From Desertivibrio insolitus (GTDB taxonomy: Bacteria; Actinomycetota; Actinomycetes; Actinomycetales; Microbacteriaceae), in assembly GCF_017355965.1 (NCBI RefSeq), contig NZ_JAFIQW010000002.1:1-64000 (forward strand): a stretch of DNA of 64,000 bases. The letters are read 5' to 3'. The notes under the pieces were generated by a model, which did no database searches, was not told where the DNA came from, and saw only the letters and a program-made list of their open reading frames with translations. Both the position numbers and the translations under genes were made by a program. Of this stretch, positions 24,462 through 32,890 are shown in pieces (positions within the stretch are counted from its first letter, which is position 1; every line of letters begins with the position of its first letter).

Positions 24462-26030
24462 TCAGAGCCCCCGCAGGTGCCGCCGCAGGATCTTCCCCGA
24501 CGCCGACTTCGGCACGGCGTCGACGAACGCGACGGCGCGCACCCGCTTGTGCTCGTCGGCGTTCTCGGCCACGAACTCGAGCACGGCCTGCTCGTCGAGC
24601 GCCGAGTCGCGGGCCCGCACCACGAACGCCTTCGGGAACTCCCGCCCCGCGTCATCCGTCGCCCCCACGACCGCCGCGTCGGCGATCTCCGGATGCTGCA
24701 GCAGCAGCGCCTCGAGCTCGGCCGGCGCGACGTGCTCGCCGTCGACCCGGATCAACTCGCGCAACCGGTCGACGACGTAGAACTCGCCCTGCTCGCCCAT
24801 GCGGGCGATGTCGCCGGTGTGCAGCCAGCCGTCGTCGTCGAGCACCCGCCGGGTCGCGTCGGCGTCGCCGAGGTAGCCGAGCATGACCTGCGGCCCGCGC
24901 ACGAGCAGCTCGCCGACGCGGCTCGCCCCTGACAGCGGCCGCTCGACGTCGAAGCCGCTGTCGAGGTCGACGAGCCGCGCCTCGGTATTCGGCACCGGCA
25001 GCCCGATCGAGCCGCGCGAGATGTCGTCGCGGTCGGAGGGCACCACGTGCGTCACGGGACTCGCCTCGGTGAGCCCGTAGCCCTGCCGCACGTCGACGTC
25101 GAGGCGCTCCTCCACCTGGGCGGCGAGCCCCTCGTCGAGCGGGGCGCCGCCGAAGAACACCTCGCGCACGCTCGAGAGGTCGTGCTCGTCGACCAGCGGA
25201 TGCTTCGCGAGCACGACGGCCACGGGCGGCGCGACCGACACGTAGGTGCAGCGGTACCGCTCGATGAGGGAGAGGAAGCGCGGCACGTCGAACCCCGACA
25301 TCGTGACGAGTTGCGCCCGCAGCTTCACGGCGAGGTTGAGCAGCACCGTGAGCCCGTAGATGTGGAAGAACGGCTGTGACGCGAGCACGACGTCGGCGGC
25401 CGAGGCGTCGTTGACCGCGCGCATCTGCTCGACGTTGGCGATCAGGTTGCGGTGCGTGAGGCAGGCGCCCATCGGATGGTCGGTGGTGCCGGAGGTGTAG
25501 GGGATGACGGCGACGTGCGTGGCCGGATCGAGCGAGACATCCGGAGCCGGTGCGTCCTCTGCGAGCAAGTCGTGCAGGGTCGCGTGCCCCTCGCCGCCGT
25601 CGAGCAGCACGAGGCGGTCGGGCGCGAGGCCGGCCGCGCGGGCGGCCTCGGAGGCCTGTGGCAGGAGGGCGCCGACCGTGAACAGCAGCGACGCGCCGGA
25701 GTCGCGCAGCTGATCCGCCAACTCCTCGGCGTCCGCGGCGACGTTCACGGTCGTGGCGGCGGCGCCAGCGCGCAGGATGCCGTGCAGCGCGGTCGCGAAC
25801 TCGGGCACGTTCGGGCTGTGCAGGGCGACGACGTCGCCGGGCCGGATGCCGCGCGCGGCGAGCGCTCCCGCCAGCCGCTCGACCTGACGGCGCAGCTCGG
25901 CGAGGGTCGTCGGAGCGCCCGACTCGCCGTCGACGAGCACGACCCGGTCGGCGTCGTCGCCGAGGTCGCCGAACAGGTACTCGAAGACCGAGCCGTCGGG
26001 GATCGTGAGATCCGGGAAGGGGCTGCGCAC
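24462..26030 (-). CDS. AMP-binding acyl-CoA ligase (4-coumarate-CoA ligase-like) with altered P-loop
   Basis: The 522-residue protein has the adenylate-forming enzyme layout: N-terminal domain to about 410 with GYGLTEASPVTHV and DDGWLHTGDIARM, and a C-terminal domain with VDRLRELIRVDGEHVAPAELE and the catalytic Lys motif PKSASGKILRR. It would activate a carboxylic acid as acyl-AMP and then acyl-CoA. The usual P-loop (SGTTGxPKG) reads TSGTTDHPMGA, losing the conserved Gly and Lys, which may lower or change ATP handling. AAGGAG precedes GTG 26030. A 10-bp inverted repeat overlaps its leader. Confidence 0.85.
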   Translation of the reverse strand: MRSPFPDLTIPDGSVFEYLFGDLGDDADRVVLVDGESGAPTTLAELRRQVERLAGALAARGIRPGDVVALHSPNVPEFATALHGILRAGAAATTVNVAADAEELADQLRDSGASLLFTVGALLPQASEAARAAGLAPDRLVLLDGGEGHATLHDLLAEDAPAPDVSLDPATHVAVIPYTSGTTDHPMGACLTHRNLIANVEQMRAVNDASAADVVLASQPFFHIYGLTVLLNLAVKLRAQLVTMSGFDVPRFLSLIERYRCTYVSVAPPVAVVLAKHPLVDEHDLSSVREVFFGGAPLDEGLAAQVEERLDVDVRQGYGLTEASPVTHVVPSDRDDISRGSIGLPVPNTEARLVDLDSGFDVERPLSGASRVGELLVRGPQVMLGYLGDADATRRVLDDDGWLHTGDIARMGEQGEFYVVDRLRELIRVDGEHVAPAELEALLLQHPEIADAAVVGATDDAGREFPKAFVVRARDSALDEQAVLEFVAENADEHKRVRAVAFVDAVPKSASGKILRRHLRGL

Positions 26031-26039
26031 GACGATCTC

Positions 26040-26070
26040 CTTCGATCACGCTGCGGGGAAGTGATCGAAG
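26040..26070. promoter_or_regulatory. 10-bp inverted repeat, operator candidate
   Basis: CTTCGATCAC (26040-26049) and GTGATCGAAG (26061-26070) are perfect inverted arms with an 11-base spacer. They lie just upstream of the acyl-CoA ligase start (26030) and before the divergent gene at 26116. The size suits a TetR- or GntR-type dimer; a hairpin in the leader is the alternative. Confidence 0.5.
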
Positions 26071-26115
26071 ACTAGCCGCCACGGGACTCGGAGGTCGGGC
26101 TCGTACGATTTGAGC

Positions 26116-26673
26116 ATGGCTCGGTCGTCTCCGCCCGCGGGCGGTCCCGACGCCGCAGAGGTCGAGAACTCCGCCGACGAGGGACTGCTGATCGTCAGCG
26201 CCGGTTTCCGGCTGACGATGAAGAACCTCATCATCGTGCGCGCGCTGCGCGACCGCGAGGCATGGGACGAGGGCGACCTGCTGGCCGCTCTCGCGTTCGA
26301 GATCGACAACCTCATCGACGAGCGCCAGCAGGACGTCGAGTTCCTCGACAAGACCATCAAGCGCGCCCGGCGCCGCTCCGGCCGTGCCGGATGGCACGAC
26401 GACTACCGGCAGCAGGACGTGCCGACGCTCGAGCTGCGCCGCGCGGCCGACCGGCGGATGATCGAGCGCCTGCGCGAGCTGGCGGACGACCGCGACTACC
26501 TCCGCGGCCAGCTCGCGATCGCCCGGGACTCGGCCCTCGACGAGGTCATGCAGGCGAAGTTCGCCGCCCAGCCGCGCATCGTCGTGGACGAGGAGTACCG
26601 ACGCGATCGTGACCGGCGGATCGCGGAGGTGCGGCGCGACCTCGACCGGCTCGACTGGCTCATGGACGTGTGA
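26116..26673 (+). CDS. Conserved hypothetical coiled-coil protein
   Basis: The 185-residue protein is strongly charged and helical. After LIVSAGFRLTMKNLIIVRALRD comes a run of heptad-like segments rich in Arg, Glu and Asp (RRMIERLRELADDRDYLRGQ, RRDRDRRIAEVRRDLDRLDW), which suggests a coiled coil. No enzyme motif, signal peptide or membrane helix is visible. I use ATG 26116 rather than TTG 26110. Its stop codon lies in a strong terminator. It looks like a lineage-specific cytoplasmic protein; function is unknown. Confidence 0.65.
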   Translation: MARSSPPAGGPDAAEVENSADEGLLIVSAGFRLTMKNLIIVRALRDREAWDEGDLLAALAFEIDNLIDERQQDVEFLDKTIKRARRRSGRAGWHDDYRQQDVPTLELRRAADRRMIERLRELADDRDYLRGQLAIARDSALDEVMQAKFAAQPRIVVDEEYRRDRDRRIAEVRRDLDRLDWLMDV

Positions 26674-26705
26674 AGAGGGGCCCGGATGCATCCGGGCCCC
26701 TCTTC
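26672..26705. terminator. 34-base perfect palindrome terminator
   Basis: The sequence from 26672 to 26705 is a perfect inverted repeat (17-bp arms beginning GAAGAGGGGCCC) that overlaps the preceding stop codon and lies just before the convergent RbsC stop at 26712. It can terminate both transcripts. Confidence 0.85.
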
Positions 26706-26711
26706 ATGGCG

Positions 26712-27806
26712 TCAGGCCGACTGCTGCTGCGCCGCGCTGTCGAGCTGCGGCGTCGTGTTCCGCTTCTTCGACCGGCCCCCGCGACCACCGGGGCGGGCGG
26801 CGAAGCGCTGCTGCAGCAGCACCGCGATGACGATGATCACGCCCTTGACGACGGCCTGAACCGAGGTCGACAGATTGTTCTGCGTGAACACGTTGGTGAG
26901 CGTCGAGAAGATCAGCACGCCGAAGATGGTGCCGACGATCGTGCCGCGACCGCCGACGAGCAGCGTGCCGCCGACGACGACCGCGGCGATCGCGTCGAGC
27001 TCGTAGAGCAGACCGTGCGTCGAGGTGCCGACGGTCGTGCGGCCCATCATCATGACCGCCGCGATGCCCGCCGTCGCGCCCGAGAGCACGTACAGCCAGA
27101 CGAGGTGGCGGTTCACCTTCACACCGGCGAGGCGCGCAGCCTCCATGTTGCCGCCGATGGCGACCGTGCGGCGGCCGAACGTCGTGCGGTTGAGCAGGAA
27201 CCAGCCGAGCACGGCCACGACCGCGAACATCCAGATGAGGATCGGCACGCCGAGCAGGTCGGAGCGGAAGAACGCGAGGAAGTCGCGGTTGCTCACGATG
27301 AGCGTGCGCCGCTCGGAGAACAGCTCGGCGAGACCGCGCGCGCCGACCAGCATGGCGAGGGTCGCCATGAACGACACGACCTTGCCGTAGGCGATGACGA
27401 TGCCGTTGATGAGCCCGGCGAGCGCGCCGACGGCCAGAGCGACGACCACCATGAGCAGCCACGAGCTCTGCGTCGCCGCGGCCTGTACCGCGGTGAGGGA
27501 GGCGACGACCGTCGAGAGCCCCATCACCGACCCGACCGACAGGTCGATGCCGCCGGCGATGATGACGAAGGTGATGCCGATGCTGATCACCCCGATGACC
27601 GAGGCGTACCGCACGATCGTCAGGAAGTTGTCGACGTTGGTGAAGCGGTCGCCCGCCGTGACGGCGCCGACGACCACGAGCAGCGCGAGTGCGATGACGA
27701 GGCCGAGGTTGCGCCCCACCGACCCGCCGAACACCTTGCTCAGGACGTTCCGGTCGTTGTTCTCGGTCGCGCCACCCTTGGCGTCGACCTTCTCCTGCAC
27801 GCTCAC
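26712..27806 (-). CDS. Sugar ABC transporter permease (RbsC family)
   Basis: The 364-residue permease has about ten helices with RbsC hallmarks: IGITFVIIAGGIDLSVGSVMGLS (about 75-97), a GLINGIVIAYGKVVSFMATLAML block containing the coupling region, and GRRTVAIGGNMEAARLAGVKV. It forms the membrane path of a ribose/galactose-type importer with RbsA. GTG 27806 overlaps the RbsA stop as GTGA. A basic and Gln-rich tail (GGRGGRSKKRN, QQQSA) follows the last helix. It belongs to the island that includes the binding protein at 29562. Confidence 0.93.
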   Translation of the reverse strand: MSVQEKVDAKGGATENNDRNVLSKVFGGSVGRNLGLVIALALLVVVGAVTAGDRFTNVDNFLTIVRYASVIGVISIGITFVIIAGGIDLSVGSVMGLSTVVASLTAVQAAATQSSWLLMVVVALAVGALAGLINGIVIAYGKVVSFMATLAMLVGARGLAELFSERRTLIVSNRDFLAFFRSDLLGVPILIWMFAVVAVLGWFLLNRTTFGRRTVAIGGNMEAARLAGVKVNRHLVWLYVLSGATAGIAAVMMMGRTTVGTSTHGLLYELDAIAAVVVGGTLLVGGRGTIVGTIFGVLIFSTLTNVFTQNNLSTSVQAVVKGVIIVIAVLLQQRFAARPGGRGGRSKKRNTTPQLDSAAQQQSA

Positions 27807-29323
27807 GCGGCACTTCCCTTCATGACGAGATCGAGCACTCCGTGCTCGGTGATGGCGTCGGCGTCGACGGTGGCGAGCACGGAGCCCTCCGCCACGACGA
27901 GCACACGGTCGGCGAGGCCGAGGACTTCCTCGATCTCGCTCGAGACGACGACGATGGCGGTGCCCGCGTCGGCGAGGCGCCGGATCAGCGCGTAGATCTC
28001 CGCCCGTGCGCCGACGTCGACGCCGCGGGTCGGTTCGTCGAGCAGCAGCACCTTCGTGCCGTGCACGAGCCAGCGGGCGAGCATGATCTTCTGCTGGTTG
28101 CCGCCGGAGAGCGTGCCGGTGCGCCGGTCGGGGTCCGCGGGTCGCAGCTCGAGCGCGTCGATCTGCTCGCGGGCGAGTGCACGTTCGCGGCGCTCGTCGA
28201 GCACCGACAGCTTGGCGAAGCGCTGGAAGCTCGACAGCGTGACGTTGCGGTAGATGGGCTCGTCGAGCAGCAGCCCCTGGCTCTTCCGCTCCTCGGGCGA
28301 GAGGCCGATCCCGGCCTCCACCGCGGCGGTAACGGATGCCCGGGGCAGCGTCTTTCCGGCGACGCGGACGGTTCCGCCGTCGGCCTTGCGTGCGCCGTAG
28401 ACGGTCTCGAGGATCTCCGACCGGCCGGAGCCGACGAGCCCGGCGAGGCCGACGATCTCGCCCGCCCGCACCTGGAAGCTCACGTCGGAGAACACGCCGG
28501 GGAGGCTGAGGTCGTTCACCTCGAGCACGACGTCCGCTCCCGACGGCACCCCGGGGCTCGCGGGAAACACGTTCTCGACCGAGCGGCCGGTCATCAGGCG
28601 GATGAGCTCGTGCGTGGGGGTGTCGGCGACCTCGAGGCCGCTCGCCACGCTCGCGCCGTCCTTCAGCACCGTGATGCGGTCGCCGATCTCGCGGATCTCC
28701 TCGAGCCGGTGCGAGATGTAGACGACGGCGATGCCCTGCGCGGTGAGCTCGCGCACGACGCGGAAGAGGTTCTTGACCTCCTCGGAGTCGAGCACCGCGC
28801 TCGGCTCGTCCATGATGATGAGCCGGATGTCGTGCGACAGCGCGCGGGCCATGCTCACGATCTGCTTGTTGGCGGGCGAGAGGGAGCCGACCTCGCGGGT
28901 GGGCGCGATCGACGCGTGACCGAGGCGGGTCATCAGCTCCCGGGCGGTGCGGTTGGCGGAGCGCCGGTGATAGACGCCTGCGGTGGCCTGCTCGTGGCCG
29001 AGGAAGATGTTCTCCGCCACCGAGAGACCGTCGACGACGTCGAGTTCCTGGTACATCGTCGCGATGCCCAGCGCGAGGGCCTCGGTCGGGTGGTCGAGGG
29101 TCACCGTCTCGCCGCGCCAGACGATCTCGCCCGTGTCGGGACGGTGCGCGCCGGCGAGGGTCTTGATGAGCGTGGACTTACCGGCGCCGTTCTGGCCGAG
29201 CACGCAGTGCACCTCGCCAGGGCGGATCTCGAGGTCGACTCCACGAAGCGCCTGGACCCCGGCGAAACTCTTCGTCAAGCCGCGGACCTCGAGCAGAGGC
29301 GTTCCATGGTCGACATTGATCAT
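27803..29323 (-). CDS. Sugar ABC transporter ATP-binding protein (RbsA type, two NBDs)
   Basis: The 506-residue protein has two nucleotide-binding domains. NBD1 has Walker A GQNGAGKST, Walker B LIIMDEPSAVLD and H-loop YISHRLEE, but a diverged signature (LSPANKQ). NBD2 has a degenerate Walker A (AGLVGSGRSE), a good signature LSGGNQQK and Walker B VLLLDEPTRGVD. This asymmetry is normal for RbsA/MglA proteins. ATG 29323 has no ribosome site but has a promoter ending 6 bases before it, so the mRNA is probably leaderless. It is divergent from the binding-protein gene. Confidence 0.93.
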   Translation of the reverse strand: MINVDHGTPLLEVRGLTKSFAGVQALRGVDLEIRPGEVHCVLGQNGAGKSTLIKTLAGAHRPDTGEIVWRGETVTLDHPTEALALGIATMYQELDVVDGLSVAENIFLGHEQATAGVYHRRSANRTARELMTRLGHASIAPTREVGSLSPANKQIVSMARALSHDIRLIIMDEPSAVLDSEEVKNLFRVVRELTAQGIAVVYISHRLEEIREIGDRITVLKDGASVASGLEVADTPTHELIRLMTGRSVENVFPASPGVPSGADVVLEVNDLSLPGVFSDVSFQVRAGEIVGLAGLVGSGRSEILETVYGARKADGGTVRVAGKTLPRASVTAAVEAGIGLSPEERKSQGLLLDEPIYRNVTLSSFQRFAKLSVLDERRERALAREQIDALELRPADPDRRTGTLSGGNQQKIMLARWLVHGTKVLLLDEPTRGVDVGARAEIYALIRRLADAGTAIVVVSSEIEEVLGLADRVLVVAEGSVLATVDADAITEHGVLDLVMKGSAA

Positions 29324-29329
29324 GCGGGC

Positions 29330-29359
29330 AACATAACGAGGTGCGCGGCTCAGCGTCAA
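29330..29359 (-). promoter_or_regulatory. Leaderless promoter for rbsA-like gene
   Basis: On the minus strand TTGACG (29359-29354) and TATGTT (29335-29330) are 18 bases apart, and the -10 box ends 6 bases before ATG 29323. Transcription would start at or within a base or two of the A of ATG. Confidence 0.7.
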
Positions 29360-29461
29360 CGGGTTTCGAGATTGCGTCGCCCGCAACTTCTTCATTCGGC
29401 TTCGGCCGCGCCAGTGGAGAAAGTCGCGGAACTACCCCTTCCCTCGCCGCGGCGGTGCTGT

Positions 29462-29482
29462 TATGTTGCGTCAAACGTCAAT
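29462..29482 (+). promoter_or_regulatory. Promoter/operator region of the sugar-binding protein gene
   Basis: TATGTT (29462-29467) repeats the -10 found for the divergent rbsA gene; the 10-mer GTTATGTTGC appears on both strands of this region. It is followed by GCGTCAAACGTCAA, two direct CGTCAA copies, a plausible site for the ROK repressor encoded at 32856. The -35 is weak. Confidence 0.45.
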
Positions 29483-29561
29483 GGGGACGCGGCTGTGCAC
29501 CACGGCCGGATCACCGAGGCCTCATCGACGTTCTGCAATGTCACTCGATGAGGAGAAACCA

Positions 29562-30608
29562 ATGCACATCACCCGCACCTCGCGCCGACGCCTGCTTCTG
29601 GCGTCGGGCGCGGCGATCACCGCGATCGGCCTGCTCGCCGGCTGCAGCAGCAGCGAAGGCAGCACCAGCACCCAGCCCACCAACAACTCGGCCGAGGGCA
29701 ACCAGGAGAGCGGCGACACCGTCCGCATCGGCTTCTCCGGTCCCGCCGCCGACCACGGCTGGCTCGGCGCGATCAACTCGGCGGCGCTCGCCGAGGCCGA
29801 GCGTTACGACGACGTCGAGCTCGTCGTCGCCGAGGGCACGAACGACGCCAACCTGCAGATCAGCCAGGTCGAGACCTTCATCAACGACGGTGTCGACGCG
29901 ATCGTCCTCCTGCCCACCGACGGCGCCGCCCTCACCGAGGTCGCGATCCAGGCGATGGAGGCGGGCATCCCCGTCATCAACGTCGACCGTGAGTTCTCGA
30001 GCCCCTTCGCCGCGCGCACGACGATCCTCGGCGACAACTACGGCATGGGCGTCAGCGCCGGCACCTACATCTGCGAGCGCCTGGGCGACAACCCCGACGC
30101 CGTCGTCGCCGAGATCGCGGGCATCGACTCGCTCCCGCTGACCCAGGACCGCAGCCAGGGCTTCGCCGACGCGCTGTCCGACTGCGGCCTCGAGGTCTCC
30201 AACCGCGTCGCCGCGGACTTCACGGTGCAGGGCGGTGAGGCCGCGACCTCGCAGCTGCTCGCCTCCGCCCCGCAGATCGACGCCATCTGGAACCACGACG
30301 ACGACCAGGGTCTCGGCGTGCTCGCCGCGATCGAGGCCGCCGGCCGCGACGAGTTCTTCATGGTCGGCGGCGCGGGTTCGCGCAACGCCATGGAGGCCAT
30401 CCAGGCCGGCGACGGCGTGCTCGAGGCGACGGTCATCTACCCGTCGACGCAGGCTGCCGACGGCATCCGTCTCGCCCGTCTGATCGCCCAGGGCAAGGCC
30501 ATGAGCGACCTGGTCGAGGTCGAGGTGCCCGCCCGCATCGTGCTCAACGCGCCGGTCGTGACCGCGGAGAACGTCGAGCAGTACCTGCCGACGGCCTTCG
30601 CGTCCTGA
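29562..30608 (+). CDS. Sugar ABC transporter substrate-binding lipoprotein (periplasmic-binding protein type 1)
   Basis: The 348-residue protein has a Sec signal with lipobox LLAGC (Cys about 28). It then shows the type-1 periplasmic-binding fold: VRIGFSGPAADHGWLGAINS, FINDGVDAIVLLPTDGAAL, GIPVINVDREF and AIWNHDDDQGLGVLAAIE. Such proteins bind aldoses, polyols or glycosides and feed RbsA/RbsC. GAGGAGAAACC precedes ATG 29562. A strong hairpin after the stop probably lets it be made in excess over the enzymes that follow. Confidence 0.92.
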   Translation: MHITRTSRRRLLLASGAAITAIGLLAGCSSSEGSTSTQPTNNSAEGNQESGDTVRIGFSGPAADHGWLGAINSAALAEAERYDDVELVVAEGTNDANLQISQVETFINDGVDAIVLLPTDGAALTEVAIQAMEAGIPVINVDREFSSPFAARTTILGDNYGMGVSAGTYICERLGDNPDAVVAEIAGIDSLPLTQDRSQGFADALSDCGLEVSNRVAADFTVQGGEAATSQLLASAPQIDAIWNHDDDQGLGVLAAIEAAGRDEFFMVGGAGSRNAMEAIQAGDGVLEATVIYPSTQAADGIRLARLIAQGKAMSDLVEVEVPARIVLNAPVVTAENVEQYLPTAFAS

Positions 30609-30623
30609 TCGTCGACAATCGCA

Positions 30624-30654
30624 GGGAGGTGGGGCACCCGCGGCCCCACCTCCC
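30624..30654 (+). terminator. Intra-operon hairpin after the binding-protein gene
   Basis: GGGAGGTGGGGC (30624-30635) pairs perfectly with 30643-30654 around a 7-base loop. Without a T-run it may act as partial terminator or as a 3' stabiliser of the binding-protein mRNA. Confidence 0.7.
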
Positions 30655-30702
30655 GCACAACGAGCCGGGCGTGAGCGCGCCGGCAGAAGGAGGAGACGAC
30701 CG

Positions 30703-31866
30703 ATGGCTTCGCTGAGGATTGCGATGATCGGCTACGGCTTCATGGGGGCCGCGCACTCGCAGGGCTGGCGGGTCGCCCCGCGGTTCTACGACCTGCCCGC
30801 GACCCCCGAGATGAGCGTGCTCGTGGGCCGCGACGAGGCCCGCACGGCCGCCGCCGCGGAGAAGTGGGGCTGGCAGGAGACGTCCGTCGACTGGCGCGAG
30901 GTCATCCGGCGCGACGACATCGACATCGTCGACATCGTGACGCCCGGCGACTCGCACGCCGAGATCGCGATCGCCGCGCTCGAGGCCGGCAAGCACGTGC
31001 TCTGCGAGAAGCCGCTTGCCAACACGGTCGCCGAGGCCGAGGCGATGACGGATGCCGCCGAGCGCGCGGCCGAGCGCGGGGTGCAGGCCATGGTCGGCTT
31101 CACCTACCGGCGGGTGCCCGCGGCGACGTTCGCCCGCGAGCTCGTCGCGCGTGGAGCGGTCGGCGACATCCGCCAGGTGCGCGCGCAGTACCTGCAGGAC
31201 TGGCTGATCGACGAGAACGCGCCGCTCACATGGCGTATGAAGAAGGAGCTCGCCGGTTCCGGCTCGCTCGGCGACATCGGCGCGCACGCGATCGACATGG
31301 CGCAGTTCATCACCGGTCAGCGCCTCGACGCGGTCTCGGGGCTGCTGCACACGTTCGTGCCGCGGCGTCCCGTGCTGACCGAGTCGCAGGGGCTCAGCGG
31401 CAAGGGCGGCGACGAGTACGGCGACGTCACCGTCGACGACCTCGCCCTCTTCAACGCCCGCTTCGACGGCGGCGCGATCGGCTCGTTCGAGGCCACACGC
31501 TTCAGCACGGGCCGCAAGAACGGCCTCCGGGTCGAGGTCGCCGGGTCGAAGGGCGCGATCCTGTTCGACCTCGAGGACATGAACTACCTGCAGTACTACG
31601 ACGCCACGGCGCCGGCCGACCAGCAGGGCTTCAAGCGCATCTCGGTCACCGAGCCGATGCATCCGTACATGTCGGCCTGGTGGCCCGCGGGGCACATCAT
31701 CGGCTACGAGCACGGCTTCTCGCACCAGGCGAAGGACTTCGTCGAGGGCATCGTCTCCGGCGAGCCCGCCCGGCCGAGCTTCGCCGACGGGCTGCAGGTG
31801 CAGCGGGTGCTCGACGCCGTCGAGCGCAGTGCCGACAACCACGGCGTGTGGACCCCCACCGCCTGA
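30703..31866 (+). CDS. Gfo/Idh/MocA-family sugar dehydrogenase
   Basis: The 387-residue protein has the Rossmann loop [17 protein letters not shown] at the N-terminus, the catalytic Lys motif CEKPLANT near residue 105 and the [13 protein letters not shown] motif with the catalytic His near residue 190. Such enzymes oxidise a sugar, inositol or glycoside at one carbon with NAD(P). AAGGAGGAG precedes ATG 30703. It sits between the binding protein and a TIM-barrel enzyme, the same pairing used in inositol and 3-keto-glycoside pathways. The exact substrate is open. Confidence 0.9.
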   Translation: MASLRIAMIGYGFMGAAHSQGWRVAPRFYDLPATPEMSVLVGRDEARTAAAAEKWGWQETSVDWREVIRRDDIDIVDIVTPGDSHAEIAIAALEAGKHVLCEKPLANTVAEAEAMTDAAERAAERGVQAMVGFTYRRVPAATFARELVARGAVGDIRQVRAQYLQDWLIDENAPLTWRMKKELAGSGSLGDIGAHAIDMAQFITGQRLDAVSGLLHTFVPRRPVLTESQGLSGKGGDEYGDVTVDDLALFNARFDGGAIGSFEATRFSTGRKNGLRVEVAGSKGAILFDLEDMNYLQYYDATAPADQQGFKRISVTEPMHPYMSAWWPAGHIIGYEHGFSHQAKDFVEGIVSGEPARPSFADGLQVQRVLDAVERSADNHGVWTPTA

Positions 31867-31888
31867 ACCACCTTCGAAGGAGAGGGAA

Positions 31889-32890
31889 ATGACGCGACCG
31901 ATCACGCTCTTCACCGGCCAGTGGGCCGACCTGCCGCTCGAGGAGGTGGCGAGGCTCGCCGCCGGCTGGGGCTACGACGGCCTCGAGCTCGCCTGCTGGG
32001 GGGACCACCTCGACCCGTGGCGCTGGGACGACGACGAGTACGTCGCCGGCCGGCTCGAGCTGCTGGAGCGGCACGGCCTGAAGCTGTTCGCGATCTCCAA
32101 CCACCTCAAGGGTCAGGCGGTCTGCGACGACCCGATCGACCAGCGGCACCGCGACATCCTGTCCGACCGCGTGTGGGGCGACGGCGACCCCGAGGGCGTG
32201 CGCCAGCGCGCGGCCGAGGAGATGAAGAACACCGCCCGCCTCGCGGCGAAGCTCGGCGTGAAGACCGTCATCGGCTTCACCGGGTCGTCGATCTGGAAGT
32301 ACGTCGCGATGTTCCCGCCGGTGAGCCAGGCGGCGATTGACGCCGGGTACCAGGACTTCGCCGACCGGTGGAACCCGATCCTCGACGTCTTCGACGAGGT
32401 CGGCGTGCGCTTCGCCCACGAGGTGCACCCGAGCGAGATCGCGTACGACTACTGGACGACCGTGCGCACGCTCGAGGCCATCGGGCACCGCGAGGCGTTC
32501 GGCCTCAACTGGGACCCGAGCCACATGGTCTGGCAGGACCTCGACCCCGCCGCGTTCCTTTGGGACTTCCAGGACCGGATCTACCACGTGGACTGCAAGG
32601 ACACCCGGCGCCGCATGACGAACGGCCGCAACGGCCGCCTCGGCTCGCACCTCGCCTGGGCCGACCCGCGCCGCGGCTGGGACTTCATCTCCACCGGCCA
32701 CGGAGACGTGCCGTGGGAGGATTGCTTCCGAATTCTCAACGCGATCGGCTACGACGGGCCGATCTCCGTCGAGTGGGAGGACGCGGGCATGGATCGACTG
32801 CTGGGAGCCCCCGAGGCTCTCGAGTTCGTACGGCGGCTCGCGTTCGACGCGCCGGATGCCGCCTTCGATGCCGCGTTCAGCACCAAGTAG
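31889..32890 (+). CDS. TIM-barrel sugar isomerase/epimerase or keto-sugar lyase-like protein
   Basis: The 333-residue protein has the xylose-isomerase-like barrel. Candidate metal ligands are Glu in FAHEVHPSE, Asp and His in NWDPSHMVW, Asp/Lys in [10 protein letters not shown] and Glu in [19 protein letters not shown] precedes ATG 31889, 22 bases after the dehydrogenase. Members paired with Gfo/Idh/MocA enzymes include 3-keto-sugar beta-eliminases and epimerases, so an oxidation-then-elimination route for a glycoside or anhydrosugar is a reasonable inference. Classical isomerase activity is equally possible. Confidence 0.85.
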   Translation: MTRPITLFTGQWADLPLEEVARLAAGWGYDGLELACWGDHLDPWRWDDDEYVAGRLELLERHGLKLFAISNHLKGQAVCDDPIDQRHRDILSDRVWGDGDPEGVRQRAAEEMKNTARLAAKLGVKTVIGFTGSSIWKYVAMFPPVSQAAIDAGYQDFADRWNPILDVFDEVGVRFAHEVHPSEIAYDYWTTVRTLEAIGHREAFGLNWDPSHMVWQDLDPAAFLWDFQDRIYHVDCKDTRRRMTNGRNGRLGSHLAWADPRRGWDFISTGHGDVPWEDCFRILNAIGYDGPISVEWEDAGMDRLLGAPEALEFVRRLAFDAPDAAFDAAFSTK

